64,000 nucleotides of DNA, taken from Unio delphinus. Taxonomy: Eukaryota > Mollusca > Bivalvia > Unionida > Unionidae. A program made the translations under genes and the position numbers. The stretch covers positions 18,184,001-18,248,000 of the forward strand of contig JAQISU010000155.1 of the NCBI GenBank assembly GCA_029339505.1, read 5' to 3'. Below are positions 1-11,900 of the stretch, piece by piece. Every line of letters begins with the position of its first letter. Position 1 is the first letter of the stretch. The notes under the pieces were generated by a model that saw nothing but the letters and a program-made list of their open reading frames with translations, had not been told where the DNA came from and ran no database searches.

Positions 1-373
1 CTGTGTAACAGAAAGAAGCAAAGCCATCAAGTGTTTTTTAATTCAGCAAACAATTTGCAAGTAACTTACAATATTATGTATTAAATCACAAATAATCTTA
101 AATGATCTATCGCAAGTCCAGAAGTATAGAATATTCTGAATGAATTCCAATAGTCTTGAATATGCTGATGTACGAATAATGTTAGTCTTGAAATGGTTGA
201 TATACAAAAAACAGTCTTGATGTATCACAATTATATAATCCAGGATGTCTATGAATGAATTAACAGTAATCCTAAAATAGTGTTTTAGTCCAAAATGACC
301 ATGAGCACCTGAATAATTTAATTAAATAATTCCTCTCAAATTATATCAGAACACAACAGTAATGATTCTACAG

Positions 374-514
374 ACTGAACATACCTGGGAATTAATAATA
401 TTTGTTTACCACAACCTTATAAAAACTAGAAACACATACAATGACCGAGATGTGGGTCACTATAACTGGATTTGTGAGGTAACGGTAGTACTACACCCAA
501 GGTATTATGACCAG
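374..514 (+). CDS. Possible upstream SEC63 exon (uncertain)
   Basis: A 47-codon open stretch lies between a usable acceptor (ttctacag) and a strong donor (CAG|gtaagt), in the phase needed by the next SEC63 exon. Its residues TWELIIFVYH..NDRDVG and EVTVVLHPR give a weak gapless match to the vertebrate segment around 'NNITVGSLVTVLVKLTR'. In a neighbouring frame, bases 464-480 would read ITGFV, closer to the family, as if two compensating indels had occurred. It could be a diverged exon, a damaged one, or chance. Confidence 0.22.
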
Positions 515-1907
515 GTAAGTATTTTTGAAAAAACATAGTTTAGTAGACACATGGTCTCCATTACTTCTTTCTATGGTTTGAGCTTTCATATGTTTTCGAC
601 ATTTCAGTTTGAAGATGTAATGCATACTCAATACTTGTGTTTCAGAAAAAGAAAAAGATCGTAAGACTGTTTTCTTTTTGATGTTTTTGTAGAATTTTGT
701 TTTATTTTAATGATTGCTTGTTTTTTTTTAAATAAGAAATGTTGTATTGATTCGGTAAATTACACATGTTTGCCTAGCAAGAAGGGAGATTGAAATGATT
801 TTAAGGAATAGAAGTTATCTTTCTGGAGTTATGAGTAAACAGTAATTTTGAACTGTGAAAGTATCATTGGATCTTGCCTGGATCTTTTTGTGATACCATT
901 AGATATAATTTTCAATTAAAAAAATAATGACATAGCCTGTATTCTTCAAGCTAATATGCATTTGAATACCACTTCTACAACATTTCTGGTTTTAAAGTTT
1001 TTTTCTAATAAGTTTGTTTCATAGTGACCTCAATTTCCCTTGTTTAGCAATCTGTTCATTAGCATTCTTATATTTAATTGATAACAAAGTTCATGCCTGA
1101 TTGCTTCAGTCCCATTTCTTTAGTGCTTTTATTTCTTCTTTCATAACCAGTGTGTTACTCAGCTAGCCTTGCATCTTAGTGTGTGAATTTGTATTCTTGA
1201 GCATTTTTAATCTCCATGTGTGTGAATTTGTATTCTTGAGCATTTTTAATCTCCATGTGTGTGAATTTGTATTCTTGATCATTTGAATAATTGTTTTCAG
1301 AATGGTATGCTTGAGTCTTTTAAATCTTATTGTGTGAATTTGTATCTTTTTAGTCTTTTGTATTTGTATGTGCGAAATTGTATTTTTGAATTTTGTTTAA
1401 TCATAATGTGTGAAATTGTATGTTTTTGTCAGTATACTAAAATGAAGTGGCTACTGATATACTTGCAGCTTTTCTTCAGGAATTGTGTTAGAAATTTATT
1501 TTGAAATTGCAGGCCTGTCAGTCAGTGAATCTTCAAACATTTACAAGACAGCTAACCCCTGACTTTTATGTGTTGCTAAGAATGGTTTCTTAGCTTGAAA
1601 TCGTGAAACTCTAAATTTTTGGTTAGTTTAATTTTTATTGAAAAATAAGTAATTCAGTTAAATTTAATACAATTCATTTTAGTCATTTACAAATCCATTT
1701 TGTATTTTAGTTTTAGATAAATAATTTCACTATTTTTAGTCTTCACTAAAAAGTTAAATAAAAACTAAATGAAATTGCATGAATGTGAAATTTTAGTAAG
1801 TTGAAATACATCAGCATGTATTTCACTTTTTTACACCGCTAGATTATTTTGTGGAAGGAGCACAAATTGTTATCCTTGTCTGTCTGTTGTCATTTCCATC
1901 CTTTAAC

Positions 1908-2100
1908 TTTTGAGCATGATGGTTCATTGGTTAGCATGCCAGGCTTGCAACCACAAGGGTGTGGGTTCTTCAAATCCAATGGTTGGATCAGTCTGTGGTA
2001 TGTCATTGGGCAGGCTGTATTTGACTCCAATTGCCTCAGCACCAAATAACCTACTGGTGTTGCTTTGTAGTAAGACACTACACCAAACCAAAATTAAATT
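1908..2100 (+). mobile_element. tRNA-derived SINE (type 3) in duplication copy A
   Basis: A tRNA-like head (GGTTCATTGGTTAGCATGCC, then a box-B-like GGTTCTTCAAATCC) and the body ATTGCCTCAGCACCAAATAA. The partner copy in the other duplicated segment is at 6430-6600, so this insertion predates the duplication. Confidence 0.7.
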
Positions 2101-2495
2101 CTGAATGACATGTGGCATTGCAACCAAATTCTATTTGAGGCTTTAATGTAAAAAAATCTATGTAAACATTTATTTCAAACGATTTCTGACTTAGATGAAT
2201 TAATGCCACTTTTTGAATCTGAATCTTCCCTTGTATTTTGAGCTTAGCTTCTTTCAGTGGTATCATATTTGCAGTGATATAACTGTCAGATATAGACAGA
2301 CTTCTTGTTTGAATAGTTTGTCTTTAAAACTATACTTCTTAGAAACTTTAAAGTAGTCAAACCTCTCATAAAGGGCTCCTTATGGACTACAAAATTAGGT
2401 CTTGTATGGACATGTGTGCTTTGTAGACAGATGTAAGAAGGGGTGTTTAGTAAATTGTCATCTATATGGGCATGTGCATTATATATACAGGTATG

Positions 2496-2710
2496 GATGC
2501 CTGGGTGACTGAGTGGTTTAAAGTACTCATGTTTATCGATCATTGTCATCTTACCTCTGTCCATGTGGGTTCAAGTCTTGTGGGTATGTGAGTAAGCTGT
2601 CAGAAGTTTCCAATCAGTCAGAGGTTCTTACAGGAGTTTTCCCCAGGTTCTTCTATCACTGCCATGTATAGCTTATCTGTGCTGAGAAATGGCATTATGC
2701 CCAAAACAAC
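2496..2710 (+). mobile_element. tRNA-derived SINE (type 1)
   Basis: A full-length copy with box-B GTGGGTTCAAGTC, body TTTTCCCCAGGTTCTTC and tail GCTGAGAAATGGCATTA. Flanks ATATACAGGTATG / ATATACAAATATG look like the target duplication. It is absent from the matching place in the second copy of the segmental duplication. Confidence 0.82.
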
Positions 2711-2943
2711 ATATACAAATATGTGGCTGGGGTTGGAATAATAAAATGATTTTTTCAGGGATATCCCATTATAAACTGATATGGTAAGAGGGTTCATAAA
2801 TATGCTCTTTATGGCTGGCTGTTCCTTATAGACAGATATGTAAAGGGGTTTAATAATATGGTGTCCCTATGATTGGGTGTCCTGTATATAGATCTATGAG
2901 GGGGGTTCATAAAATGATGTCCTTTATGGACATATGTTCTATA

Positions 2944-3092
2944 CATCGTTCCCTCTAAGCGAATGGTAGGTGTGTGCGCAGTGCTCGCTGCACTGTGCAA
3001 GCATTACGGAGACGAGCAAAATTTAACATTGGATTGAGCAAAAATTGACAATTCAGCTGTGTGGTGATGTGTGCAGCTGAGAGGGAACATTG
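2944..3092. mobile_element. hAT-type MITE, 149 bp
   Basis: Ends are imperfect inverted repeats, CATCGTTCCCTCT and AGAGGGAACATTG, flanked by GTTCTATA (2936-2943) and GTTCTATT (3093-3100), an almost perfect 8-bp target duplication. The interior is CG-richer than the surroundings. No coding capacity. TGTTCCCTCT-ended hAT MITEs are widespread in animals. Confidence 0.75.
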
Positions 3093-3110
3093 GTTCTATT
3101 TATACATATG

Positions 3111-3871
3111 CATAAAACCAGGATTCATAATGTCATTGAGAGATAGGCATAATAAAACCAGGATTCATAATGTCATTGACAGATAGGCATAATAAAACCA
3201 GGATTCATAATGTCATTGACAGATAGGCATAATAAAACCAGGATTCATAATGTCATTGAGAGATAGGCATAATAAAACCAGGATTCATAATGTCATTGAG
3301 AGATAGGCATAATAAAACCAGGATTCATAATGTCATTGAGAGATAAGCATAATAAAACCAGGATTCATAATGTCATTGAGAGATAGGCATAATAAAACCA
3401 GGATTCATAATGTCATTGAGAGATAGGCATAATAAAACCAGGATTCATAATGTCATTGAGAGATAGGCATAATAAAACCAGGATTCATAATGTCATTGAC
3501 AGATAGGCATAATAAAACCAGGATTCATAATGTCATTGACAGATAGGCATAATAAAACCAGGATTCATAATGTCATTGACAGATAGGCATAATAAAACCA
3601 GGATTCATAATGTCATTGACAGATAGGCATAATAAAACCAGGATTCATAATGTCATTGAGAGATAGGCATAATAAAACCAGGATTCATAATGTCATTGAG
3701 AGATAGGCATAATAAAACCAGGATTCATAATGTCATTGACAGATAGGCATAATAAAACCAGGATTCATAATGTCATTGACAGATAGGCATAATAAAACCA
3801 GGATTCATAATGTCATTGACAGATAGGCATAATAAAACCAGGATTCATAATGTCATTGACAGATAGGCATA
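3111..3871. repeat. 40-bp minisatellite, 19 units
   Basis: The unit starts AATAAAACCAGGATTCATAA and has exact period 40. Units are nearly identical; the main difference is GAG or GAC at one position, in blocks: 1 G, 2 C, 6 G, 4 C, 2 G, 4 C along the array. One unit has AAGCAT for AGGCAT. It grew inside a weaker repeat of about 60 bp (TTCATAAAATG..CCTTTATGGACA) seen at 2380-2940, 3880-4010 and 6840-7420. Confidence 0.97.
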
Positions 3872-4010
3872 CTTTAAATACAGATATGTAAAGAGGTCAT
3901 TATAAAATGTCCTCTCTAAGCTTGTGTCCTGTCCTTTATGGACATATGTCTTTTATGTACATACATATGATGGTTGAGTTCATTAGAATGTCTTCTATGA
4001 ACAGTGATCT

Positions 4011-5044
4011 CAATATACCTATATGTGGGGGACAGTCATACAGTTTTCTTTCTCTTTATTTACTGATTTTGATGCATTCATAATCTGTCCTATAAGCAGT
4101 TGCAAGAATTTTAAATAGGAACCAAATAGCCAACAAACTATTGTGTGCAGTCATCACTTCCAGAAATATTAAATCTCAAATTGGAAGTTAATTGTCAGGT
4201 TAACCTTCAGATTGTTGTGTATTCAAGGCCTGGTTTTGAAACAGAACAAAGGGTTCATTTCGATTTGTTCTTGTTCATTGTGTCATTGAAAGCATACTTT
4301 TGTTTGAAAGAAATGAGGCATTTGCCTCCACAACCCACATTCAAAATATTATCTATTTGGTTTGGGGCCAAAGATGGAGTTGCGTTAACATTTAGTGTAA
4401 AATAGAAATTAAATTTGCCATTGTATTGTAAATCTCGTGTTACAGTAAACAGCAAAGCAACATAATTTTATCCCTAAATAGTGATAAGTTTTTATTCCCA
4501 AACCATCACATTTTATTGCTACAGAATGATACGTGTATTCCCTAACATTTTATCCCCAATAATATGTTCGGTTTGACAATATGTTTTGTATGGTTTAGTA
4601 GACAGAAGATGTAATAAATCTTTTCCGCTATTTTTTGTCCACTTGACCAAGAGGGTTACAAGTATATTCCATTGATCCAGCTGATGAACCATGTTTGCTC
4701 ATGGAGATCAATGTACATGTGTTTTTATCATTATTTTTACATGATTAACTAGTATCCACTTTATTTATATACCATATTCCTGTAAAAAGGATATTTTAAA
4801 AGTTAGTCACAATAGCAGTATTAATCAAGTTGTAACTGGTCTTATGATGCAAGAATTCATTTTAAATTTTAATTCAAAATCATATACTAAATGTCTTAAC
4901 ATTGTTTTGAAAATGAAACAGACCTAGTGTTTTGATTTGATAGGCAGGTCATAAATTGAATGCATGCATATTTTGTTTTTCATGTGACCCATAATGCATG
5001 TATTAACACTACCATTACTTAAACAGTAGTCATTCATATTATAT
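4011..5044. other. SEC63 intron, nothing recognised
   Basis: AT-rich DNA between the two duplicated segments. I see no gene, element end or array here. Confidence 0.5.
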
Positions 5045-5635
5045 ATGACTCAATTCTAGAGTTTGTATTTCAGTTTCAAGATGTAATGCATGCCTATACT
5101 TGTGTTTCAGGGGAAAAAAAAGATTGTAAGAGTGTTTTCTCTTTGGTTTCTGTAAGATTTTGTTGTTTTAAATAATGTTTTTACTTTGAAATTAGAAATG
5201 TTGTGTTGAATAACAGCTGAATAACACGAAAATATGCGAACATGTAGGGAGATTTAAGCCATGTTTAGGGTAGAACTAGATGCCTTTGACTTGAGAAATG
5301 AGTCATCTCATTTGAAATGTCAAAATGTAATTGAATTAAAACTTGGATCTTCTTGTGATACTATTACATATAATTTTCAATAGAAGGCATACAATGTATA
5401 TATGTCAAATTAATATGCATTTGAAAATACCTGTACAACATTTCTGATTTTAAAGTTTCTTTCTAATACGTTTATTTCATAGTGACCTCAATTTTCCTTA
5501 TTTAGCAATCTGTTCATTAGCATTCTTATATTTAATTGATAACAAAGTTCATGCCTGATTGCTTCAGTCCCATTTTTTTTGTCTGCTTTGATTTCTTCTT
5601 TAATAACCAGTGTGTTACTCAGCTAGCCTTGCATC

Positions 5636-6240
5636 TTAGTGTGTGAATTTGTATTCTTGAGCATTTTTAATCTCAGTGTGTGTGAATTTGTATTCTTGAG
5701 CATTTTTAATCTCCGTGTGTGTGAATTTGTAATCTTGAGCATTTTTAATCTCTATGTGTGTGAATTTGTATTCTTGAGCATTTTTAATCTCCATGTGTGT
5801 GAATTTGTATTCTTGGGCATTTTGAAAATCCATGTTTGTGAATTTGTATTCTTTAATCTTTTGACTCTTAATATTTGAATTTGGATTCTTGAGTCTTATG
5901 AATTTTAATGTGTGAATTTGTATTCTCTAGTTATTAGAATATTAGTGTGTGAATTTGTATTCTTTGGTTATTAGAAATCTTAATGTGTGTATTTGTAGTC
6001 TTTAGTTATTAGAATCTTAGTGTGTGGATTTGTAATCTTTAGTTGTTAAAATCTTAGTGGCTGAATTTGTAGTCTTTAGTTGTTAAAATCTTAGTGTATG
6101 AATTTGTAGTCTTTAGTTGTTAAAATCTTAGTGTGTGGATTTGTAGTCTTTAGTTGTTAAAATCTTAGTGGGTGAAATTATTTTCTTTAGTCTTTAGAAT
6201 CTTAGTGTGTGAAATTGTATTCTTTAGTCATTAGACTAGA
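5636..6240. repeat. 39-bp minisatellite, degenerating
   Basis: About five good units of GTGTGAATTTGTATTCTTGA.. (5636-5835) pass into shorter degenerate units to 6240. Because 39 is divisible by three, the good part is open on both strands (CEFVFLSIFNL repeats on +), which mimics a small gene but is not one. Confidence 0.9.
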
Positions 6241-6429
6241 ATCAAGTGGTTACTGATATACTTGCACCTACCTTTCTTCAGGAATTGTGTTAAAATTTTT
6301 TTAAAGTTGCAGGCCTGTCAGTGAATTTTCATACATTAACAAGTATTTCAACTTTTTTATGCCCCATCATATTTTGTTTCATGCCCCCACCTTATTTTAT
6401 GGAGAGAATATAATATAATTTGCATTCTT

Positions 6430-6600
6430 TAACTTTTGTGTTCAGTGGTTATCATGCCACACTTGCAAGGGTGTGCTTTCAAATCCTACCATCATGTAAG
6501 TTTGTGGTGAGTCATTGGGCAGTCTGCACTTGACTTCTATTGCCTCATCACCAAATAACCTATCAGTGTTGCTGTGCAGAAAAAAATAAACCATACCATG
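6430..6600 (+). mobile_element. tRNA-derived SINE (type 3) in duplication copy B
   Basis: The same element as 1908-2100 (ATTGCCTCATCACCAAATAA, TCATTGGGCAGTCTGCACTT), more diverged in its head. Confidence 0.7.
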
Positions 6601-7420
6601 ATAAATTTTAATAGCGAAATTCCAGTAATCTAAGTAAAACATTTTCTGACAAAGATAAGAGTTAAAGCTCCTTTTGGACTCTGAATCTTGCCGTTTTATA
6701 CTGTACCAAGCTTTTTTCAATGGTACCATATTTGAAGGGATGTCCCTATAATATGTGTTCAGATTTTTTGTTGGAATAGTTATCATTAAAAAACTAATTT
6801 CTTGGAGACGTTAAGGCACCAAAGAGACCACTAAATTGTGATTTTTATGGACAGATAGCCTTTGTAGACAAATATATGAATGGGGTTTCATAGAATGCCC
6901 TCTATGCTCAGATCTTCTTTTCTATACAAATAGGACAAAGGCTGTAGCAATAAAATGTTCTTATAAACAGCCATTTATAAACTGATATAGTAAGATGGTT
7001 CATGAAAATGTCCTTTATAGATCAATATGTGAAGGATTAATAAAATATTGCCTTCATTAGTAGATGTTTGTTATATAGATCTGTGAATGGGGGTCATAAA
7101 ATGGTGTCCTCAGTGAGCATGTGTCTTTATATTTACCACAATTGAAATTGGTTTATAATGTACATGTACACATGTATCTATTATATAGCTATACGAAAAT
7201 GGCATCCATGTTCATGAAATGTCTTCTAAATGTTTTATACATATATGTAAAGATGATGTACATTTTAAAAATGTCCTTTATTGACAGGTATCCATGTTAT
7301 ACAGATATGTGAAGAGTATTATTTGTTAAAATGTTCTGTATGGACAGATGTCCATTTTAGACAGATAAGGGCATCTTAAATATAATATGTGGACAGATGT
7401 CCACTAAGACAGGTTTTAAT

Positions 7421-8669
7421 GCATGTGTTTATATAAAAACAGAAAAAGGTGGTTTCTGTTTTTTTTATGTGTTTATTGACAATGAAATATATCAGTTTTG
7501 TTCATAGTACATTTGAGTTGGGTGCCGCATCCTACCTTCCTAGGATGAACTCTGTCTTGGGTTTAAAAATACAACGCATATGATAACATTCTTCATGTTA
7601 CTTTTGACATTAACCTGGCATACTTTATCCATAATGTAGACTTGAACTCCAGGTATTTGCACCAGTTCGATGTCATGTATATATATACTTCAGCTTTATA
7701 TACTTATTATCTAGTGTATTGATACTTAACAGACTTTAGTATAAATTAATTAATATGTAAAAATTAACGTTAGGCAAACAAAGCAGGCATCATTATGATG
7801 TAGCATTCAGAGATATTAGAGCAGTGCTTTCTCCAGGATTTTTACAGGATGATTTTGTAAAAAGGGGAGCAGTTTATTGCAAAAGGGTTTAGTCAGGATG
7901 TGTAAACAACATCTTTGAGTAGATCCCTGATATTATGTTTAAATGTCTTATAATAACTTTTAATGAACAAAGATTATTAAACTTAAATGTTAATATTCAT
8001 TATCATCAACACTGGTAGCAGTTGTGTTTTATGACAATGACACTTCATTGTATTAAAACTGCACATAATAGCAGAGACATCACCACTGTATACTGAAAAC
8101 TCAGTGTAGGCCATAGTTGGTAAAATGCTTTTAATAACTAAATAATCCATGAAAGCATCATATTGCTAGATTGCAAAGATACACTAGTAAAAGTGCTTGA
8201 TTATGATTGTTAATCTAGAAGTCAAGTGATCACATGATCAGATTGATCTTTGTTTTTATTAATAAATGGTTTTGTTGATTGTTACAGGTTTCATTACACA
8301 ATGGCAAACAGACTGCTGGATGTTTTGCACACTTGCTCATTTTGGGACAGGGGAGTCGTTCAGTTTAAAGTTTTGATTCTTTCAGTCATGCATCCAGGAG
8401 GAAAGTCTGTTGTAACTTCTTGTAATAAGAAAAGGTGTCACACTGACTTAATGCCACATAATATCACATAATATCACATAGCAAAGCCAATTTGTTGCTA
8501 TAATTCACTGCAGTTATTGATATTGAAATTACATCATTGTGGCTTAGATGAGTTAAAATGTATGAAAACAAAAACAAATACAATGAATTTCGTATGAAAT
8601 GAGTCAACATATTTATTCTTTTATGTCTATCAAACACTGCTGTATGATATTCTTTTCATTTTATTGAAG
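7421..8669. other. SEC63 intron, nothing recognised
   Basis: No exon of SEC63 could be identified here although the Lys-rich part of the linker might be expected. A triple CACATAATAT repeat lies at 8452-8480. Confidence 0.5.
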
Positions 8670-8933
8670 GCTGAGGTAAGTGCAGGAGACAGTGAACATG
8701 TGGACCAGTCTGGAAGTGAACATGAAGAGGAACCTGAAGAAGAGAACCATTCTGAGGTTGAAGAGGTAAAAGAGATAGAGTCCAGTGACACAAAGGAGAA
8801 GCAGAAGAAGGATGGCTCAAAAGAAGAAGAAGATGATGATTGGGACAAGTTTCAAGAAGAGGCTAAAAAGGAGAATGTTCTGACTCCCAAGAAGAAGGAA
8901 AGTCATCCTGTTCACTGTCCTTACTTTCCAGAG
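8670..8933 (+). CDS. SEC63: SEC63 exon: acidic linker to CPYFPE
   Basis: This exon has 88 codons in phase 0. The acceptor is ttgaag before GCT GAG and the donor is GAG|gtaaga. About 75 residues are charged linker rich in Glu, Asp, Lys and Ser (for example 'KEEEDDDWDKFQEEAKK'), then 'ESHPVHCPYFPE', matching vertebrate 'THPVYSLYFPE'. The linker corresponds to the charged insertion in the SEC63 Brl domain. An alternative acceptor (gtgcag ending at 8685) would remove five residues but is less natural. The exon that should precede it was not found with confidence. Confidence 0.9.
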
Positions 8934-11900
8934 GTAAGAAAATGTGTATGATTTGAAACTGATACTTATGATAATTTATGTCTATGAATTCAGTACTCTT
9001 TTTTTTCAACAAATTAGAATGGTTTATTGTCTTTTGTTTTGTTTGTTACTCAGTAGCATGTTTGGCTTGGTGTTTTACTGCACAACAGCACAAGTTGGTT
9101 ATCTAGTGTTTGCATAAACTGATCAAGAAGTAGAATTTGAACCTGTGACCTTGCAAACTAACCACTGGCACCAAATGTATCCTAATCCAACATGTTATAA
9201 GATGCATTTGGCTTATTCCACATCACTGTGTTGATTGGGGTGTGTGGGGCATACATTTTCATGTATTCATTTGCTCAGTCACTTAGATTACATCAGCTCA
9301 GATCTTTATTCTACACTGCAACTTCTCTTTACCAGCTGCCCAGAGGATGGATAACTTTGAAAATGTATACATAAGGGATTTAAATGTTGAGGGGAGGCGA
9401 AATATATACTATATTTGATATAATACCAGTACATGCCCTAATCGGTGCTGTGCGTTTTTCTCATTATGATCAAAACTGATAAAAACATACCCATTATGAT
9501 AAGCACAATTGTATCAGTAAAAGCATGCCTTGTGGGCACAAAGCAGCTGTTAATAATCACCTAAAAATCTGCCACTGTGAATGTTTAATGTCTAAATGCC
9601 ACATAACTTAATAGATTAGATGAACCTCAAAAAGAATCTAATATAGGTAGCACTAATTAATTTTATCTGTTTGGCCATTATTGATATTTGCATTGTAAAG
9701 TATTGCTGTTTGTAGATTTTTATTTGACAATATGCATGTAGACGTTACCCAATCAATTTAGTGCTGTAATATGCTTTATTCATCATGACATTATTGGGAA
9801 TAACAATGCAATTGCATGATGTGGAGTTTCCAAGAAAGAGACAAATTGTCAGTTTTTCTAGTACATGTATGTACAAGTGATGGAGAGGACATTGTTGATG
9901 ATAATGCTAGTGTGTGCTTATTATTATGAATTTCATTGTCACATAATGTACCCAAATAAGAAAATGTTGAAATGCAAATTGCAATTGTAACATGAAAAGG
10001 TAGCTTTGCATAGTTCACCATTATTAAAGGATGCACTATTCTACTCTGGATCTTAATACATTTGAAAGAGTCTGAGTTGCTATATAGAAACTGGGTCACT
10101 GTGACCTTCTTTAGAAAGGAATGAATTAGCTTGTGTGTTAATTTGCACAAATTTTGAACTTGTATCTTCCATCATCAAAACTTTTAGATGGATGCATGTT
10201 CACAATCTCTTGTTGCTTAGCTTCATTAAATTAAGTACCTCACCCAATTTGATCACATGATCGAAACAATATGTTTTCATATCAGAACCTGATATATAAG
10301 AAGACCAGACTTGAAGGTTTCAATGTACTACCATCTGTACTCACTGATAAATCAGGTCCAATTGCAAACACAGTTGACCCAGATCTGCCATCGTATAATG
10401 TGCCAACAGACCAGGGTCTGTGTTGTTTCTTCTTCTGACTATGCCAAAAAATACTATGGACCTAAATCTGCTTATGTATTATGCAATGGCAGATCTGGGT
10501 CTGTGCAGTTAGCAGTTGGACCCACTTTCTGAGCAAGTTAAGATGGTAGGTAAATGATTTAAATACTTTTTTGAACAAAATACTATTCATTCAGTAAAGT
10601 TTTGGTGGGTACAAGTTTTCAAACGCTTGCAAATATATATTATATCTCTATTTAGATTCAGATAAACAGGGTTGATATTTTCTTTTGGTGGATCGCTTTT
10701 CATTGGACATTTAAATTCATTGTGTATTAGTAGAATCCATAAAGTCCACTAAAATTAATACCCCTAAAAATAGAGAAATAATGGTATACAATCCAAGACA
10801 GACACAAGTTAAATCAGTGAACTTTGATCACATTTACCCAGTGGTTACCATGGTAGCAAGAAGAATGGTTTACCCCAATGAGGTCACTATCAGGGGGACC
10901 ATAGTGAAATAGAAGTTACAGTTAACAAGAATTGCAATTACATTAACATTGTAAAATATTTTCTAAATCTACATTTGTAGCAAGAACACATAACATATAT
11001 TTGACAGATTTTGTATTACAACTCCTGCATTGGGGCTCCGAGTGGCTAAGTGGTCCAAAGTGCTCACTGTTCTGGATCACTGCCATCTCACCTCCGTTTG
11101 TGTGGGTTCAAGTCTTTGGGTTCTTCCTTTTCCAGTTTAGTTATACTGGCTGCCATGTATAGCCTTTCTTGTGCTGAAAAATGGCATTAAACCCTACATA
11201 AACCACAACAACTCCTGCATCACTGTTATGGTGGGCGTGAGCACAGAGTTGAGTGGGTTGGTGTATTGGAAAATGCAGTAATTAATTGTAGTTGGTTGCT
11301 AGTTATTTGTTGGCACTCTTTGCACAAGATTGGCTATATCATGCAAAGAAAATTGGAGTTATGTGCTTTCCCAAGGACAGCCAACTTGAGCTGGCAGGGA
11401 CTCAATGAAGAGTCTGATGCTGTACTGACTGAGTTATCTCAGCTCCCAGAATATGCATTAGAAAATGTGGCAGTTTGTGCTGGAAAACTATTTGCTATAA
11501 AGTACATTTGCTGTAAATGTTTCAGTTTAGAAATGTAACGTTATGTGGTCATACCAGCAATCTTATGTTGTCATTACTAATAAAGATCAAGTGAAAAAAT
11601 AGTGTCAGTAATGACTGTTGATATGGTAGTAATTCATAGAGATTATCATAGTCTTTCATATACTTCTATAGGAAAAGCAAGAAGGATGGTGGCTTTATGT
11701 TGCAGACAGGAAGAATCACATGTTGATATCAGCACCCGTGCAAATCTTAAGTCTCAAAACTACAGAAGAGGTAACTTTCTCAATATTTACTCCACTTTAT
11801 TGAAAGTGTAAAGTTCTTTGTGTTTGAATTAAGAAATAATAAAATCAGTATCTGTTTTATAAGTGTTTTGGTTGGCATGCTGGCAAGTTTGATTATATAT

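Larger units (their letters stand above)
575..2960. repeat. Segmental duplication, copy A
   Basis: It shares order and sequence with 5045-7115 (copy B), about 4.5 kb apart. The clearest blocks are 1010-1215 against 5475-5680 (long identical runs such as GTTCATGCCTGATTGCTTCA), 1908-2100 against 6430-6600, and 2700-2930 against 6920-7100. Copy A later gained a SINE (2496), a MITE (2944) and the 40-bp array just beyond. Confidence 0.85.
5045..7115. repeat. Segmental duplication, copy B
   Basis: Partner of 575-2960. Here the 39-bp GTGTGAATTTGTATTCTTGA repeat has expanded to a long array (5636-6240), whereas copy A has only about three good units (1176-1300). Confidence 0.85.

Noticed and set aside
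3111..3871. CRISPR-like array
   Set aside because: Units are directly joined with no unique spacers, in an intron of an animal gene; it is a minisatellite. The same holds for 43251-43856.
11266..11538. 90-codon open frame in a SEC63 intron
   Set aside because: No similarity to SEC63 or any family; composition fits chance openness.
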